Source: Brevipalpus yothersi (lineage: Eukaryota; Arthropoda; Arachnida; Trombidiformes; Tenuipalpidae). From it: 64,000 nucleotides of DNA. The stretch's first letter is position 1. The number at the start of each line of letters is the position of its first letter. The notes under the pieces were generated by a model, which did no database searches, was not told where the DNA came from, and saw only the letters and a program-made list of their open reading frames with translations. A program made the position numbers and the translations under genes. Shown here one piece after another: positions 45,577-58,157 of the stretch. Where the stretch lies: the NCBI GenBank assembly GCA_003956705.1, contig QZCP01000135.1, forward strand, positions 12,644 to 76,643, read 5' to 3'.

Positions 45577-48500
45577 CACAGCCTGACATGCATGAAAACG
45601 GATGAAACGGTAAAGATGCTTGGAGGCATACTTGTGTGTAATCGTAATGATCAAGTTGAGCATCATCAGCAACCCGTTCGGTTCCGTTTGAGATGGCTTG
45701 AAAGTGTGTGTATGTGTGTGTGAGGATGGATGAATGAATAATAACATGTGTCACAAGTTTTCATCTTGGAAGCTGTATTCACTTGGACTGCTCCTTGCTC
45801 GAATGACCATTCCAAATCAGGTATCAGTGAGGCTTTGAATTTGTGAGGAAAGAAATAGTCGGGAAGGACAGAAGGCGAGGGCTTGCGAAAGTCACAAAAT
45901 AGTTGGTAAAACTAGATGGCAATAATATATTAATGGCTGGGCGAAACATGTACAGGAATGTGTATGGTAATTGTGGGATGGATTGTAGGCATCTTATTTA
46001 CTTGTCCACTTAAAGTCCATCTACACCATTTCAACCCTTTCTTTTGACACCATACTCACAGAAAGACCATTAGCAGTCCCTTAACACCAAGGTGGCTATC
46101 GAGTGGACATCCATAACTGAGATGATGATGGAAGAAAAAATTTACTCTCCCGACTAGAGAGACTAGGGAATACATTTTTACCTTTTTGCTTTTGTTTTTC
46201 TTTTCCTATTCCCAACAACATGATAGTTTGCGTGACAAATTATGAACATTTTAGTTAGTGAAGAAAAGGAGGAAAAGAATTCAATACCACATTCCTCTTA
46301 TTTGTCATTCCATGTATTTTTTCTCTCTCTCTCTAGCACTTCAACTCCATGGTAACTAATGCCGACGAAGCTCACGAGAAACTGGATCAAGGGAACCAGG
46401 CCGAAAAAAATCCGGCTCCTGTTGAAATAGTAGACGATGATGATCTGATTAAGGCCGAAAGTCAAGATGTTGCTGAACATAAGGCCTATCAAGCAATACA
46501 CCAGGTAAGAACGATAGAAAGAGAGAGAGAGAGAAAAAAAGAAATATTTTCAAATTCCAAAAAGAATTTGTGCCCCTCTGCAATGGGGATACAAGATACA
46601 CGAGCCCACCATTCAATCGGATAAGAGAATATATATCAGCTAAAATAGAAAATCAAAGTTGTAGATTGATGATGAAACTGTATGTATGTGTGTGTGTTCA
46701 ATCTTCAGTTAGTAGCTATCGTTTTTTGCTTCTCTCTCTCCATCCTCTTCTTTTTCTTCTTCTTATTTTCGTTTAACGATTTGATCAGCTAGTTTTAAGG
46801 CATGTTGAAGCCCTTTTTTTGCTTCCAAGATTTACAATCTGCTAAGCTAAAATAGCGTATTTTCCACGCTTACTTAGCCAATTACTGATACTAGTGAGGC
46901 AAGAACAGAAGGAAGATAGAAATATAAAGGTAAAAGGATGATCAATGATCGTCATCATCTTCTCTCTCTCTCTCTTTCTCTTTCCCTCTCATTTCTCTTA
47001 ACACCGAATCGAATAGGCGGACAGAGCGGCCTTAGAGTAGGCTGCTTGACCTATCGATCCCCGAAGCGCTCCCAATGTGATCAGATCGATGATGAGTATT
47101 TGAGAGAAAAAATGACAAAAGAATAGAACATAGTTGAAGGATGAGAGAGAGAGAGGAAAAATTTTCTCCTTTATCTTGTTCTTGTGTATAAGATTTAAAT
47201 GAGGGAATGATGGTGCCGGCTCATGTCAAAATAGCATATTTCAAGCTCATGAGTAGCTATAATTTGAATGTAAAATGGCCATAAAATGATGGTATTCTTT
47301 TTGTCATTGTTCAACTGGATACGATTATTATTGAGTTCTGATTTTTCTCTTCTTTACTTCATTCGATTCGTTTTCCCCAAAATTAGTAAGGAAATGAGAA
47401 TATATATTCCAAATTATGAGGCCAACATTTATCGAAAGCAGAATTGTGATTCTCTCTCTCTTCCAAAAGAGAGGAAGATGGAAAATGTTGAAATTTGGCA
47501 AAACAGTTATTCCTCTTCTGAATCTTATTATGGACTTAACTGTAATAACGGTACTTTTCGTTATGCACGCTATTCTACGTTTGCTAGTCTCCATTTGAAA
47601 TGATACTGTAATTAGCGTAAAATTTGAGCAATTTAATGAACCATCACTGCTGGTCCTCTATATACCATTTTATCATACCAAACGCAAAATAGGTTGCTTT
47701 AAATTCCTAGTTAAAGTTTTTACTGTCCGAATCGAAAGCATAATGCTCGAAAAGCGGTTATAGAATTGAGTAGACTTACAACAGGTAACCTTGAGCTTGA
47801 CCTTATCTCGAAATTTCACGATACCCAATTTTTTGAATCATTCATTGGCCATCAGATCATAAATTTATTCGGTAGCAATGAACAGGCATACATACACACA
47901 CGAAATTTAGACTCAATCATCACCTACTGACCTACAGTTGACCATTCGATGTGGAATCATTCCACCATCTGGTCAGCCTGGTCATTGGCCGGTATACATT
48001 TCAACATTATCAGCGTAATGATAGATAAACAAAAATTCAGGATATTAGCAACTTATTGCCGGGCAAAAAAGAAGGCACATTTTGCCCAGATTATTTGTCA
48101 AATTTTTTCTTCCGTAATATAGTTAATGTATTTTCAATCATCACATGTTTTTTTCCTTTTTCTCTCTCCTCTTCATCTTCCACTTTTTCTCCCTTCCAAC
48201 TAAAGGGCAATTTCGAAACAGCTCTACCAGGAAATGGACACCCGATGAACTTTGCTCATCAAATGAGTCCATCAGCACCTGAAATGAGCATCCACATGGG
48301 ACAAGTGCCAGTCGATCGACGACCAGGTTACATACCTCATCCACCCTCCAAGATTTCACCAGCTCATCCGCATGGACCTCCTCCAAATTATCATGGACCA
48401 CCACCTCATGGTGCTGCACCACAGCAACCTGTGTACTCTAATCATCCACATGGTCCTCCACCTTCTGGCTCGGTTAATCCAAGTGACAATCAAATTGAAT

Positions 48501-50432
48501 ATGGCCCAGAGCCGAATACTGGTCATGGATATGTTCCAGGTAAGCGATCTACGAAAAGCATTGCCAACCCCTTTTAGGAAGATCTGCTGATGATGAAACA
48601 AACAGGGATGAGAATTTTTCACAATTGTTTCGGCTTAGTTTCGAGGAGAAAGAAAATTTTCATGAAAGAGAGGGAGAAAGAATCTAGAATGAAGATACAA
48701 GATTCCGCCAACTCAAATTCAAATTGTGAGGTTGCTTCAATCATATCTTTAGCAACAATCAGTGAATGGTCACGTTTCGTGAAATTTTCACATCTATTTG
48801 CGCAACTTTTGGAATCAAAATTTTGTTCCACTTTCGCCTGTATTCTCATGCAAAACTTTTCAGAAAATTTCAGAGAGAGAGGAAGCGAAAGGACCAGAAT
48901 TCCATAGAGTTTCACAATGTACTACAAAATTGATCGTTTATGAAAATTCTTTCTCTCGAACTCATTTGTCCACAGGTTACGAATCAAATAATGCAGCTCA
49001 ATCGCCAGCCCATCATCCACCTGCTGCTCCAGGATCCCATTCAACTGAGGTGGCCCAGCAGCAGAATGAAAATTGGCCTCTTCCCGCTCCTGAGATGCCC
49101 AAAATTTCTCACTTGGATGTTAAGTGTGAAAAAAATTTGATGAAAGTTGCCATCGAATTTGATAAGCCATTCAATGGAATAATTTTCAGCAAAGGTCATT
49201 ACAGTCACAGTAGTTGTGTCCACTTGGCTCCCAATTCTGGTCGAACTAGCGTCTACTTTGATGTGTCCATCGGTGGTTGTGGTACCACAGGTAACACCCA
49301 AAATGGACTCTATGGATATGGTGCTCAATCAGGCAGTGGAACTTTCTTCGAAAACACTATCGTCATCCAGTATGATCCACAGGTGCAAGAGGTTTGGGAT
49401 CAAGCGCGTAAACTTCGATGCACATGGCACGATCAGTATGAGAAATCGGTCACTTTCCGTCCATTCCCAGTTGATATGTTGGATGTTGTGCGAGCTGATT
49501 TCGCTGGTGATAATGTTGGATGTTGGATGCAAATTCAAGTGGGCAAAGGTCCATGGGCAAGTGAGGTGGCTGGAATCGTCAAGATTGGTCAAACAATGAC
49601 CATGGTGTTGGCCATCAAGGATGAAGAGAATAAGTTCGATATGTTGGTACGAAATTGTATTGCCCACGATGGTAAGCGAGCACCAATTGAGCTGGTTGAC
49701 AGTCAAGGATGTATTGTGAGACCTAAGCTGATGAGTCGATTTACGAAGATCAAAAATTTTGGTTCCAGTGCAACGGTACTTTCGTATGCCCACTTTCAGG
49801 CGTTCAAATTTCCCGACTCAATGGAAGTCCACTTCCAGTGTACCATTCAAATATGTCGATTCCAGTGTCCTGAACAGTGTACTGGTGGTGTCAGTGGTAG
49901 TTCTAGTGGTTCAGCGGTTGTCTCTGGTCCTGGTTCCATTGAACCGGTGGTAAGTCCTCAACAGCAGGAAAGCTATGCAGCGGCCAGTAGTTATCATGCG
50001 ATCGGTAAGCCTCGTGAGGAAAGAGATGTATCAGCAGCCATGGAACGATTGGTGAGCGAATACAATGTGGACAATCAAAATGCTGAGGTGGGAGTTAATA
50101 AGATCATTCGAGTTGTGTCCACGGGAGATTTTGCGTTCACCATGCAAAATAATGATACCGATGATCTGCCGGTACTGGATATACAAGATATCGGCGGAGG
50201 TAGAACGGACATTATTTGTATGTCAACAATTAGTTTTGCATCATCGGTGATCGTTTTGATTGTCATTCTGGTTATATCGTGTTTACTTTCGGTGTTTCTG
50301 TGTTTACACCAGCGAACAGCTGAAAAGGGTAAACTTGCCGAATTAGGTTTGTCCTATGAATTCCGAAATTATCCAACAACCAAGTCTACATGTAAATCTT
50401 CCGTTACTGGATCCATGAACAATGGCCGATGA
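43071..50432 (+). CDS. dyl: ZP-domain apical matrix protein, dusky-like / dusky / miniature family
   Basis: Four coding exons: 43071-43127, 46337-46504, 48206-48539 and 48976-50432, for 671 aa. In Drosophila the family consists of apical type-I membrane proteins that attach cuticle to epidermis and shape bristles and wings. Exon 1 encodes a signal peptide (NHIFIIITLFM). Exons 2-3 encode an acidic and then a Pro/His-rich linker (HPHGPPPNYHGPPPHG). The ZP domain starts near residue 231 (HLDVKCEKNLMKVAIEFDKP) and has strongly conserved YDPQVQEVWDQARKLRCTW, GPWASEVAGIVKIGQTMTMV and DENKFDMLVRNCIAHDGKR-like blocks. It ends near CRFQCPEQC. KPREER downstream is a furin-type site. A membrane segment lies at ~608-630, followed by a 41-residue cytoplasmic tail. 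Intron 1 is 3.2 kb. Which of the three paralogues it is remains uncertain. Confidence 0.88.
43658..43693. repeat. (CTT)n repeat in ZP gene intron 1
   Basis: Runs of TTC units interrupted by one TTTTC. Confidence 0.9.
45510..45573. repeat. (CT)n microsatellite in ZP gene intron 1
   Basis: 64-bp run about 760 bp upstream of the exon-2 acceptor. A shorter (GT)n run lies nearby at 45410-45432. Confidence 0.97.
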
Positions 50433-51914
50433 ACGCCGAAGACATCACGATTGTGGGTGTTCATTTTTAAATAGGAGAAACAACAAAATCAAACACATAC
50501 ACATAGCGTGCTGTAGCAGTTATCAAGAAGAACTTTTCTCTTTTTTCCTTCCTTTTTTCGAACTGCCACCCAACATTCGCGCGCTCTTGACCAACATACA
50601 TACACACACACATACATGTACACGGAATTTTTATGGACTATAATCTTAGTGACTAATTGACCAACGAAAGAGAAAAAAGATTAGGTTTTTTGTAATTGGA
50701 CACGAATTTGAATCAATTTCATATCAAACAACTAGCCCACCAGCCAACTCAACTTCCATTCTTATTCATCATCTCATCATCATCACCATTCATTTTCATG
50801 GAAGAAGAGGAGGACACATGTTGAAAATGATGAACAAAGAGGACAAGTGGGATCAATGGGAAAGATGGAGAGAGGGAAGAGAGGGATAAAGAATGCGAGT
50901 GATAATTGCCATCTTAAACACTTAGCAGATCTTTAGTACACATCTTTTTGTCTATCCTCTTCATCCTTTCCGTTTCCTTTTGGCCTCTATTCCTCTTTTC
51001 ATCATGCTCACTATAATTTCTACTACCACTACTACTACTTCCACTACTTTCTCTTGATCACTCCATCAATTCTTTTGATCCACCGCCTTCTCTCCACCCT
51101 CTCCATTCTTTGCCATCATCATCCTTTCAAATCATCATCGTGTTATCAGGATCAAGCAGGAGAAAAAAAATAAATCATGCATTCTGATCAACACCATCAT
51201 CGACAAGCTCATCGAATCCATTAGAACGCGTTCAACATGTTCATTGGCTAAATTATCGCTCTTACTCATCTCTCTTTCTCTCTCTTTGATCATCCCCTTG
51301 ATTCCGCGCGAATTTTCATCCCTTTTTCTCGCTCATCATCTCTCCATCCATTTGCCATTCCATCATTGAACCACCAAAATCTCCACAACAACAACTCGCC
51401 ATCACGCTAACCAAAATTAATGGATACATTCCCATCCACATCCACACACAAGATTAATCAATTCTCATGATCAAGCCAATATCCGGAATCAAAAGTCATC
51501 TCTCTCCATTCCCTGGAATGTCATGGTCTCATTCTCCTCTCCATCCGCTCAGCCCGCTCATTCCTTTTAACCGTATGCAATATTTGCAATTTAAGGAAGT
51601 TTAAGCCTGGACCTTGCCAAAGTTACCTCTCTTTATATATATACACACACATCTTGTCGGCTCACGACGCCTACCTGTTCCCCTCTCTATATACCCATCG
51701 TCTCACGATGATGGCCGGTTTATTTTTTGCTCTTCTCTTTCTTCTCTTTCTTTCCATCTTTCTTTTTCTCTTTCTCTCTCTCTCTGATTACTGATTTCCA
51801 CATATTCCAAACTCACAGCTCGGGGCCTGACAGGCCGGATAACTCGGTCATCGTAAACCGGCTTGACCAGACCATGAGCCATGTATTTGTTAATTCTTGT
51901 ACGAAGAGATAGAT

Positions 51915-51979
<65 letters not shown>

Positions 51980-52708
51980 TAATTCTTTCAGGCCCAGGCA
52001 CAAAACGAATATACAGGCTTTCAAGATGACTACTTTTCTCCGATTAAACTTGAGATACCAAGTAATTAACTGAATTTTTTAAAGAGAGAACACCATCTTC
52101 TGGGCTTTTCTTTCCCCCCCTCGCCTTTGGCCCCTTATCCTTTCTTCTTTGAATCCAGGTTACTGTGAATTGTACAGGGAGATGATAAAATGACCATAAG
52201 TTAATAAATAAAAAAGGCTGCTAAAGCTTGCAGAAAAGATACGTGTTCATTCTCTTCTTCCGAAACAGAGAATAGTAAAGAGAAAAAAGATGAATCGTGC
52301 CTCACTTGTTTTGCTTTACAAGTAAATTGAACTGATAAGACCGCTGATGACCACTTCCATTCCTCTTAGCTCTTTCGTGCGTTTCATGATTTCTTTTTTA
52401 CAACATGCTTCATGTTTCTGATGTAATTCCAAATTTTGCTCCAAATTGTATGATTTAGAAAAGAATCATGCTTAGAATACGTTGGAATTTTGAAAGAATA
52501 CTCAATTTAAGCTTAACGTAAATTTTCAAAAAAGAGAGAGATATCAATGCTCATTATAAAGGTATTTCTTCTTACGTAGAGCACCGGACGATCTCGTGTA
52601 AAGTGAATGAGCTTGAGAAAATTAGCTCTTCAGTTAATAACAATTGAGTCTGAGATAGGGAGAGAATCAATTTCCAAAAAGCTTTTTTAAGTTGAGAATA
52701 ATTCTCAT
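50433..52708. other. Intergenic region, ZP gene to Beclin-1 (convergent)
   Basis: 2.3 kb between converging stops. It begins with the probable ZP 3' UTR and has pyrimidine-rich sequence at 50930-51560 and a (GA)n run at 51919-51975. I see no coding sequence. Confidence 0.5.
51919..51975. repeat. (GA)n microsatellite
   Basis: 57-bp run between the ZP gene and Beclin-1. Confidence 0.97.
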
Positions 52709-54851
52709 CTAAGTCTCGGGACGAGCTACCCAGGTCAGAATCCACTTGAGATTGGTAAGCATATACTTTAAGGCTTTAGTCCATCCTTCCTCCGAGTTGT
52801 ATTGGATTCTGAAAAGACACAATCGAAAGTTCTTAGAAGGCGCTCCAAGAGATTAATAGATTTTTTAACAGAGATCTAGCCATTTGCAATAGAAAAATAG
52901 AGATCCATTCAAAATACGAAGGCATCAGAATTCAATGAATTCTTTTTTTTTGATGAGAATGAAAAATTATCATGCTAGAGTTATAATGATAATCCATGTG
53001 TCGTCAGTGTTTTCTAAATGACCCTCGAGCATGTGATTGCAGAGCTTTCATTTAGTAACTATTTATGGAGAGAAAAGGTTAAAAAGGATTTCAGGGTCGC
53101 CATATGAAATAAAAGGGCATCGTAAGGTGTCTGAATTTTTAGAAGAGGAATATAGTTCGAACTCGAGGTCTCGTGACCATCTATCCTTCAACTATTCAAT
53201 CAGTGATCAGAAAAGATCCAAAGAATTCCTCGAAATAGATAGAAGGAATGAGAGGTAGATTGGATAACAGGAATTGTATCATGTAGATCAAAGAGCATCG
53301 AGCATTTTTTGAATTGAGTTTGAAATGAATACATACTTGATGGGATAACAAGCGTTCTTGTACTCGATCTTCTCTTTTTCCATCCTATGGAAAAACATTT
53401 TTTCGTGAGTTAAGATAAGAACAATCAGTGAATCAAAATTACCTGTAGGGTAAATACCACGCTTGATCTACCCTTTCTATCTCCGAGCTTATCTGTATCA
53501 TACAATCCAAGAAGGCAACCATTGCTTGATCGAACTTGTTATGTAACATATATCGGAAACTCCCAGAACCATATCTTTAGCACAGAAGGGAATAAATAAT
53601 TATCAAAATCATCTCTTATGATCAATTACGTAATGGTTCATATCTTACAATGGCAGCTCTTTGGGTTTTTCATCGAGTGTTTCAATGAATGAATGATTTC
53701 CGAATGGCACTAATTTATACCGCTGAAAAGTGAAATTCATTTTTTTGGCTAAAGCATATAAGAGAAGAACAGTTTGTCCCCAAGCAGCATTGATCTCTGA
53801 CCATTCGACAGGCTGATTGGGCAACCTTCCTAATCTGAAGCCATTTATGGTTGCAAACTGGCCACTATACCTGGAAAAATGGATGCAAAGTTTAAAAAAT
53901 GTTGGAAGAAAAATTGAAAAATTGCTCACCAAATATGAAAAGTAGCATTGAAAACATTGGTTTTCCGTAAAATTTCTAAATGTTTTTCAACATAACGTCT
54001 TTGATTATCCATATTAATTCTCTCATCGTCACATTCGAGGAGTGTTTTCTTGAGATAATTTTGCTCTCTTCGAAACTGATCTTTCTCTTCAATCAGTCTA
54101 TCGATCTCTTCTTTCTGACTATCAATATTTTTTGTGCATAATTTTCTCTGCTCCTCATGCTGGGCTACTTCTTCAATGAGCCTGTGAAGAGAATGAAAAA
54201 TGATAATGAGAAAAAGAATTAGGGAAAAAACTTATTTTTCAGTGTTAATGACACTCACTTTTGCTCTTGAAGTTGAAGCTCAGCCAATCTTTGCTTCAGT
54301 TGCTCGAGATTTGATTCACGATTCGAAGAATTCATCTGCTTTTCTAGAGTCTGTAGATATTCTCGATAATCTTTACACTCTTCCTCCAAAGTTTTCAGCT
54401 TCTGATCCATCTTGTCGATGACTGAATCAGCACACTCTTCACAAAGAGGATGGCTAACAGAAGACGTATCGGACAGTATTTCGAAGAGACGACTGGTGAT
54501 TTTCATTTCTCTCGAAAAGCCCTCGAAAGAGGTTCCTGGTACATTCTCCGGTGAAGCCAATTCTACCGCATGATCTCCAATGATCAGAAAACTATTGGAA
54601 GCACTTTGATTGTCCTCCAAACGAGAGGAAAATGATGATTTGGAATGACTAGGATCGTAATCTGAATCATCTTTCTCGGTAATACCCTCTTGACTCAAAT
54701 GACCAGCAATACCCAACAAATTACCAGACAGTTCACCTAATGCACTTTCTTTCACTTGGCATAGGGTTGAATGGAGGCTCAAAGGTGATGAACATTTTTT
54801 ACAAAAAAAATTAGCTGATACACTGGATGATTGAGATGATGGAGAGTCCAT
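52709..54851 (-). CDS. BECN1: Beclin-1 (Atg6), PI3K class III complex subunit
   Basis: Six exons: 54851-54259, 54181-53930, 53870-53649, 53574-53443, 53384-53337 and 52808-52709, for 448 aa (human 450). Beclin-1 is the scaffold of Vps34 complexes and binds ATG14 or UVRAG through its coiled coil. The N-terminus has FFCKKCSSPLSLH. The BH3-like region is FSREMKITSRLFEILSD, followed by HPLCEECADSVIDKMDQKL, which opens the coiled coil (exons 1-2). The evolutionarily conserved C-terminal domain reads GQFATINGFRLGRLPNQPVE, EINAAWGQTVLLLYALAKKM and FQRYKLVPFGNHS. It continues with DQAMVAFLDCM and ends SEEGWTKALKYMLTNLKWIL and TWVARPET. Introns 1-4 are 58-77 bp; the last is 528 bp, out of line with the others. 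ATG14 lies 34 kb away. Confidence 0.96.
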
Positions 54852-55658
54852 TATATTAGATTGTTACTCTCTTTTTTCCCTCTCACACTTGATAACAAGT
54901 GTACAACCAAAAACCAAGTTTCTAGGACTTTGATGTCTAGAAATGTCTAGAAATTCATGAGTAAGCTACGACATAGATTTGGAATGATGTTGATGGTAAA
55001 ATTAATGGGAATAACTGGAAAGTAGAGAAAGAAAGAAGAAGATTGCCATTAGATGTCAAAGCTAGTGTTTCAGATTGGCTTAGGATCAGATTGAATCATG
55101 ATAAATTTTCACCTTTTTCTAGGACCCAATGCAGAGATCACCATAAACAAGGAAGAAGTATGAACACTAGAGTGGTTAAAAGTCAACATTAGGCAATTGA
55201 TGGTAAATCCACAGGAACAAGAGAGACCACAAGTTAACCTGACAAGCTTGCAAAATGTAAACATTACGCGTTTCCACTTTTGGGATGGAAACAAAACATC
55301 AACCAGCAAGTGTGTTGTTATTGAACAATTTTTTCCACTCTCTCTCTCTCTCCTTCTTTCTCTCTTTTCCTCTCTCTCTCTCTTTCTCTCACCTCAGAAC
55401 GATATCGCGAATCGACATTTTATTTGAAAAATGAACAAGAAGGGATTTAAAAGCAAATATCATATCATTGGAAGAATGATGTGAACAAAAAATTTGTCTC
55501 ATCCAAAACATTCGATCAATACTGGAGAAGCGCGAGCAGTTCGATAAAGCTACTGAATATGATGTTGATAGAATATGCAAAAATGTACATACACACTCAT
55601 GTTTACACACTATCCGTTTATGTGACTCGATCAAGTTCAATGTTTTTTTCATACGCCC

Positions 55659-55691
<33 letters not shown>

Positions 55692-57357
55692 ACACACTCC
55701 ATCTCTCTCTTTCTGTTCACCTCTTGGCCCTCATCCGTTTATGGAGGGACTTCGTTCTCTACTAACGAAAACAATATCAGAATTTCCTAGTCATTATTCC
55801 ATCCCTCTCTCTCCCGTATTCTTACTATCATTCTCGAAAGGTAGCTCATGGAAAAGTATGAGAAATGAACCAGTTTTCCAATTTTGCCTTGATAAATCAC
55901 CCATGTGAAGAGAGAGAGAGAGAGAAAGGGAGAGAGAGAGAAAGAGAGAGAGAGAACTCTCTCTCTCTATCACTCATCAGATGAGCCAAGGCAACAGTTT
56001 GTCAGTCTCTGATTTTCCGTTTCCGCTCTCTCAAATACACACACACAGTGTATCCATCTTTCTCGATTCTTGTCAGATGAGAATCAAATAATAATTACTA
56101 TTGATTGGAGCCACCCACCGAGTGGGCATCGTCAGCAGAATCATCCACCTGACTAGTGAGCCTAAAATCTTCGATATCGTTACTCAACATACACATATAA
56201 GCGGTTTTAGTTCATTGCCTCTCTCTCTCTCTCTCTTTCTCTCTCTAGTCTATCTTGTTCTTGTAAAAAGCTCGCTAAACGTGCTGGAAAAATCTGGAAG
56301 GAGAGAGGAATGATTATTTCACTATCGTCAGTAGCATACACTGGTTTAGTAACATAGGTGCAACACGAGGATTGCTGCAGATGAAGTAAAAGGAAAACAG
56401 GGAAGAGAAGAGAGGGAAAGATGAAGGCAAGATGGACTGTGGAGCGAGCGATTAAATGTGTATATAGAAGAGGAGGACATTTAAGAGAAAAAGATGAGGT
56501 GAGTTAAAGTTTCCATTGAACAGTGTATGTGTGAGCGTGTGTGTGAGATGGAGAGATGATGATTGAGCTTAAGAGAAGAAAGAGAAGATCCCAAGTCAAT
56601 GGCCCTAGTTAAAAGGGCTAATCTTACTTGGGTTAAAGAAAGGAGTGGAAAGAGATAAGAAATTGATGTCTCGCTCTGTTCATCAGCTCAAGTTGAGAGT
56701 GAACTAATGAGAGATGCAGAGCGAAAAGGTGTACAAGCCAAAGAATGGCCTATGATTGAAGAGACAAAAACTTCCCTATTCACGATGAAAGAGAGAGGTG
56801 ACAATCTGCAAGTCACTCTTGTAGATACATGGATGAATGGATGGATGGATGGGTCGCCGATAATAGTTGTTTGTGTGTGTGTTGATTTCATTAGTGGGGG
56901 TAAAGGTTTTGTGTTTGTAGCTTTTCATCTTTAATTGTAATTTCTTTATTCCCTTAGAATGGAAAAACAAAAGTTTGTTTAGGAGGAGAAGGAGGAGGAG
57001 GAGGAGGCCAAGATGACGAAGAAAGAGGATGAAAGAAACGATCGATCTTAAACTTTTCACCATGAAATCGACTTGGACAATTGCTTAAAAATGATGATTC
57101 CCATCTACCGCAAGCAGGCTCCTTTTCTTGTAAACTGCTCAAGTCATCTTTCATTCAATTTTTTTATGATTTTAGAAGTTAATGTTTTTTTGTTTGATAT
57201 CACCTCCAAAACTGATAAAGGTTCGGAGAGAGAGAGGGGGGTGTTATAACTCCAAACTCTTGCTTTTCGCTCTTTAGTGCTCAATTTTACTATTTTTCTT
57301 TCTTTCTGATCAGAAATTTTTTGTTGCCCCACATAAACCGCACTACGAGAGAGTGAA
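54852..57357. other. Intergenic region, Beclin-1 to UBE2D
   Basis: 2.5 kb. It holds the Beclin-1 promoter next to 54851, many short CT/GA patches (55340-55390, 55663-55688, 55911-55969, 56219-56247), a GATG repeat at 56829-56851 and a GGA repeat at 56981-57006. No coding sequence was recognised. Confidence 0.5.
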
Positions 57358-57801
57358 TCACATGGCATACTTTCTCGTCCATTCACGACCCATTTCATTA
57401 TACTTCTCCCTATCGGTCTTATAGATCTTGGCTATCTCAGGAACCAATGGATCATCTGGATTAGGGTCACAGAGTAAAGAGCAAATTGATAGCAATACTT
57501 TGGATATGGTTAGTGCTGGAGACCATTGTGACCTCAGTATATCCAAACAGATACTTCCATTGCTGTTTATATTGGGATGGTATATACGTGTTGTGAAAGC
57601 TACTTTAGGTGGTTTAAAAGGATAATCCGTGGGAAAATGTATGGTTAGAAAGAATACACCGCCTTGATAAGGACTATCGGGTGGGCCCATGATGGTTGCT
57701 TGCCAATGAAATAGATCATCACCAACCGGACCAGCACTACACTGCGCTGGTGGATCTCTTTTGAGGTCTTCCAATTCTTTCTTTATACGCTTCAAAGCCA
57801 T
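57358..57801 (-). CDS. UBE2D: Ubiquitin-conjugating enzyme E2 D (effete / Ubc4-5)
   Basis: One uninterrupted coding exon, 147 aa, the usual family length. UBE2D accepts ubiquitin from E1 on its active-site cysteine and works with many RING and HECT ligases. The start is MALKRIKKELEDLKRDPPAQ. The catalytic cysteine is C85 in NGSICLDILRSQW, the HPN motif is in YHPNINSNG, and the end is EWTRKYAM. Most of the protein is identical to animal UBE2D, but the penultimate helix reads NEMGREW where I expect NRIAREW. The coding region has no intron. A donor-like TTTC|GTAAGT at 58787/58786 and an AAG just before the ATG suggest a ~1-kb intron in the 5' UTR. The gene is divergent from H2A.Z. Confidence 0.95.
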   Translation of the reverse strand: MALKRIKKELEDLKRDPPAQCSAGPVGDDLFHWQATIMGPPDSPYQGGVFFLTIHFPTDYPFKPPKVAFTTRIYHPNINSNGSICLDILRSQWSPALTISKVLLSICSLLCDPNPDDPLVPEIAKIYKTDREKYNEMGREWTRKYAM

Positions 57802-58134
57802 TGTTTCCTTGCTTCACATGCATTGAGCAATGATAATAAACATCATCATCATGATATGTAAAAAAGAAATATGTAGATTAATGTAGATAAATTAATAACC
57901 AAATAATCAACACATTTAATCAAATATACACAGACACACACACACAGTGTAATGGAGAGAGAAAGAGAGAAAGGAAAGATCTGTGGAAAGAGGTATGATT
58001 GATACACACATAGAGAGAGAAAAGTAGCAGCAATAGGAACCTCAAATTTTTATCCTCTCAAAAATACATTAAAAAAATCAAGTATCTGTACCTTTTAAGG
58101 GAGACAATCCACTAAAACAGAGAGATACAGGAGA

Positions 58135-58157
58135 AGAAGAAGAAGAAGAAGAAGAAG
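58135..58157. repeat. (GAA)n repeat
   Basis: About seven GAA units in the probable UBE2D 5' UTR intron; a similar block lies at 58662-58684. Confidence 0.9.

Noticed and set aside
48056..48205. In-frame open extension upstream of ZP exon 3
   Set aside because: It is the intron's pyrimidine tract; the acceptor at 48204-48205 restores the family-like Pro/His linker.
48540..48975. Open segments within ZP intron 3
   Set aside because: They are bounded by a clear GTAAGC donor and CACAG acceptor that join the flanking exons in frame.
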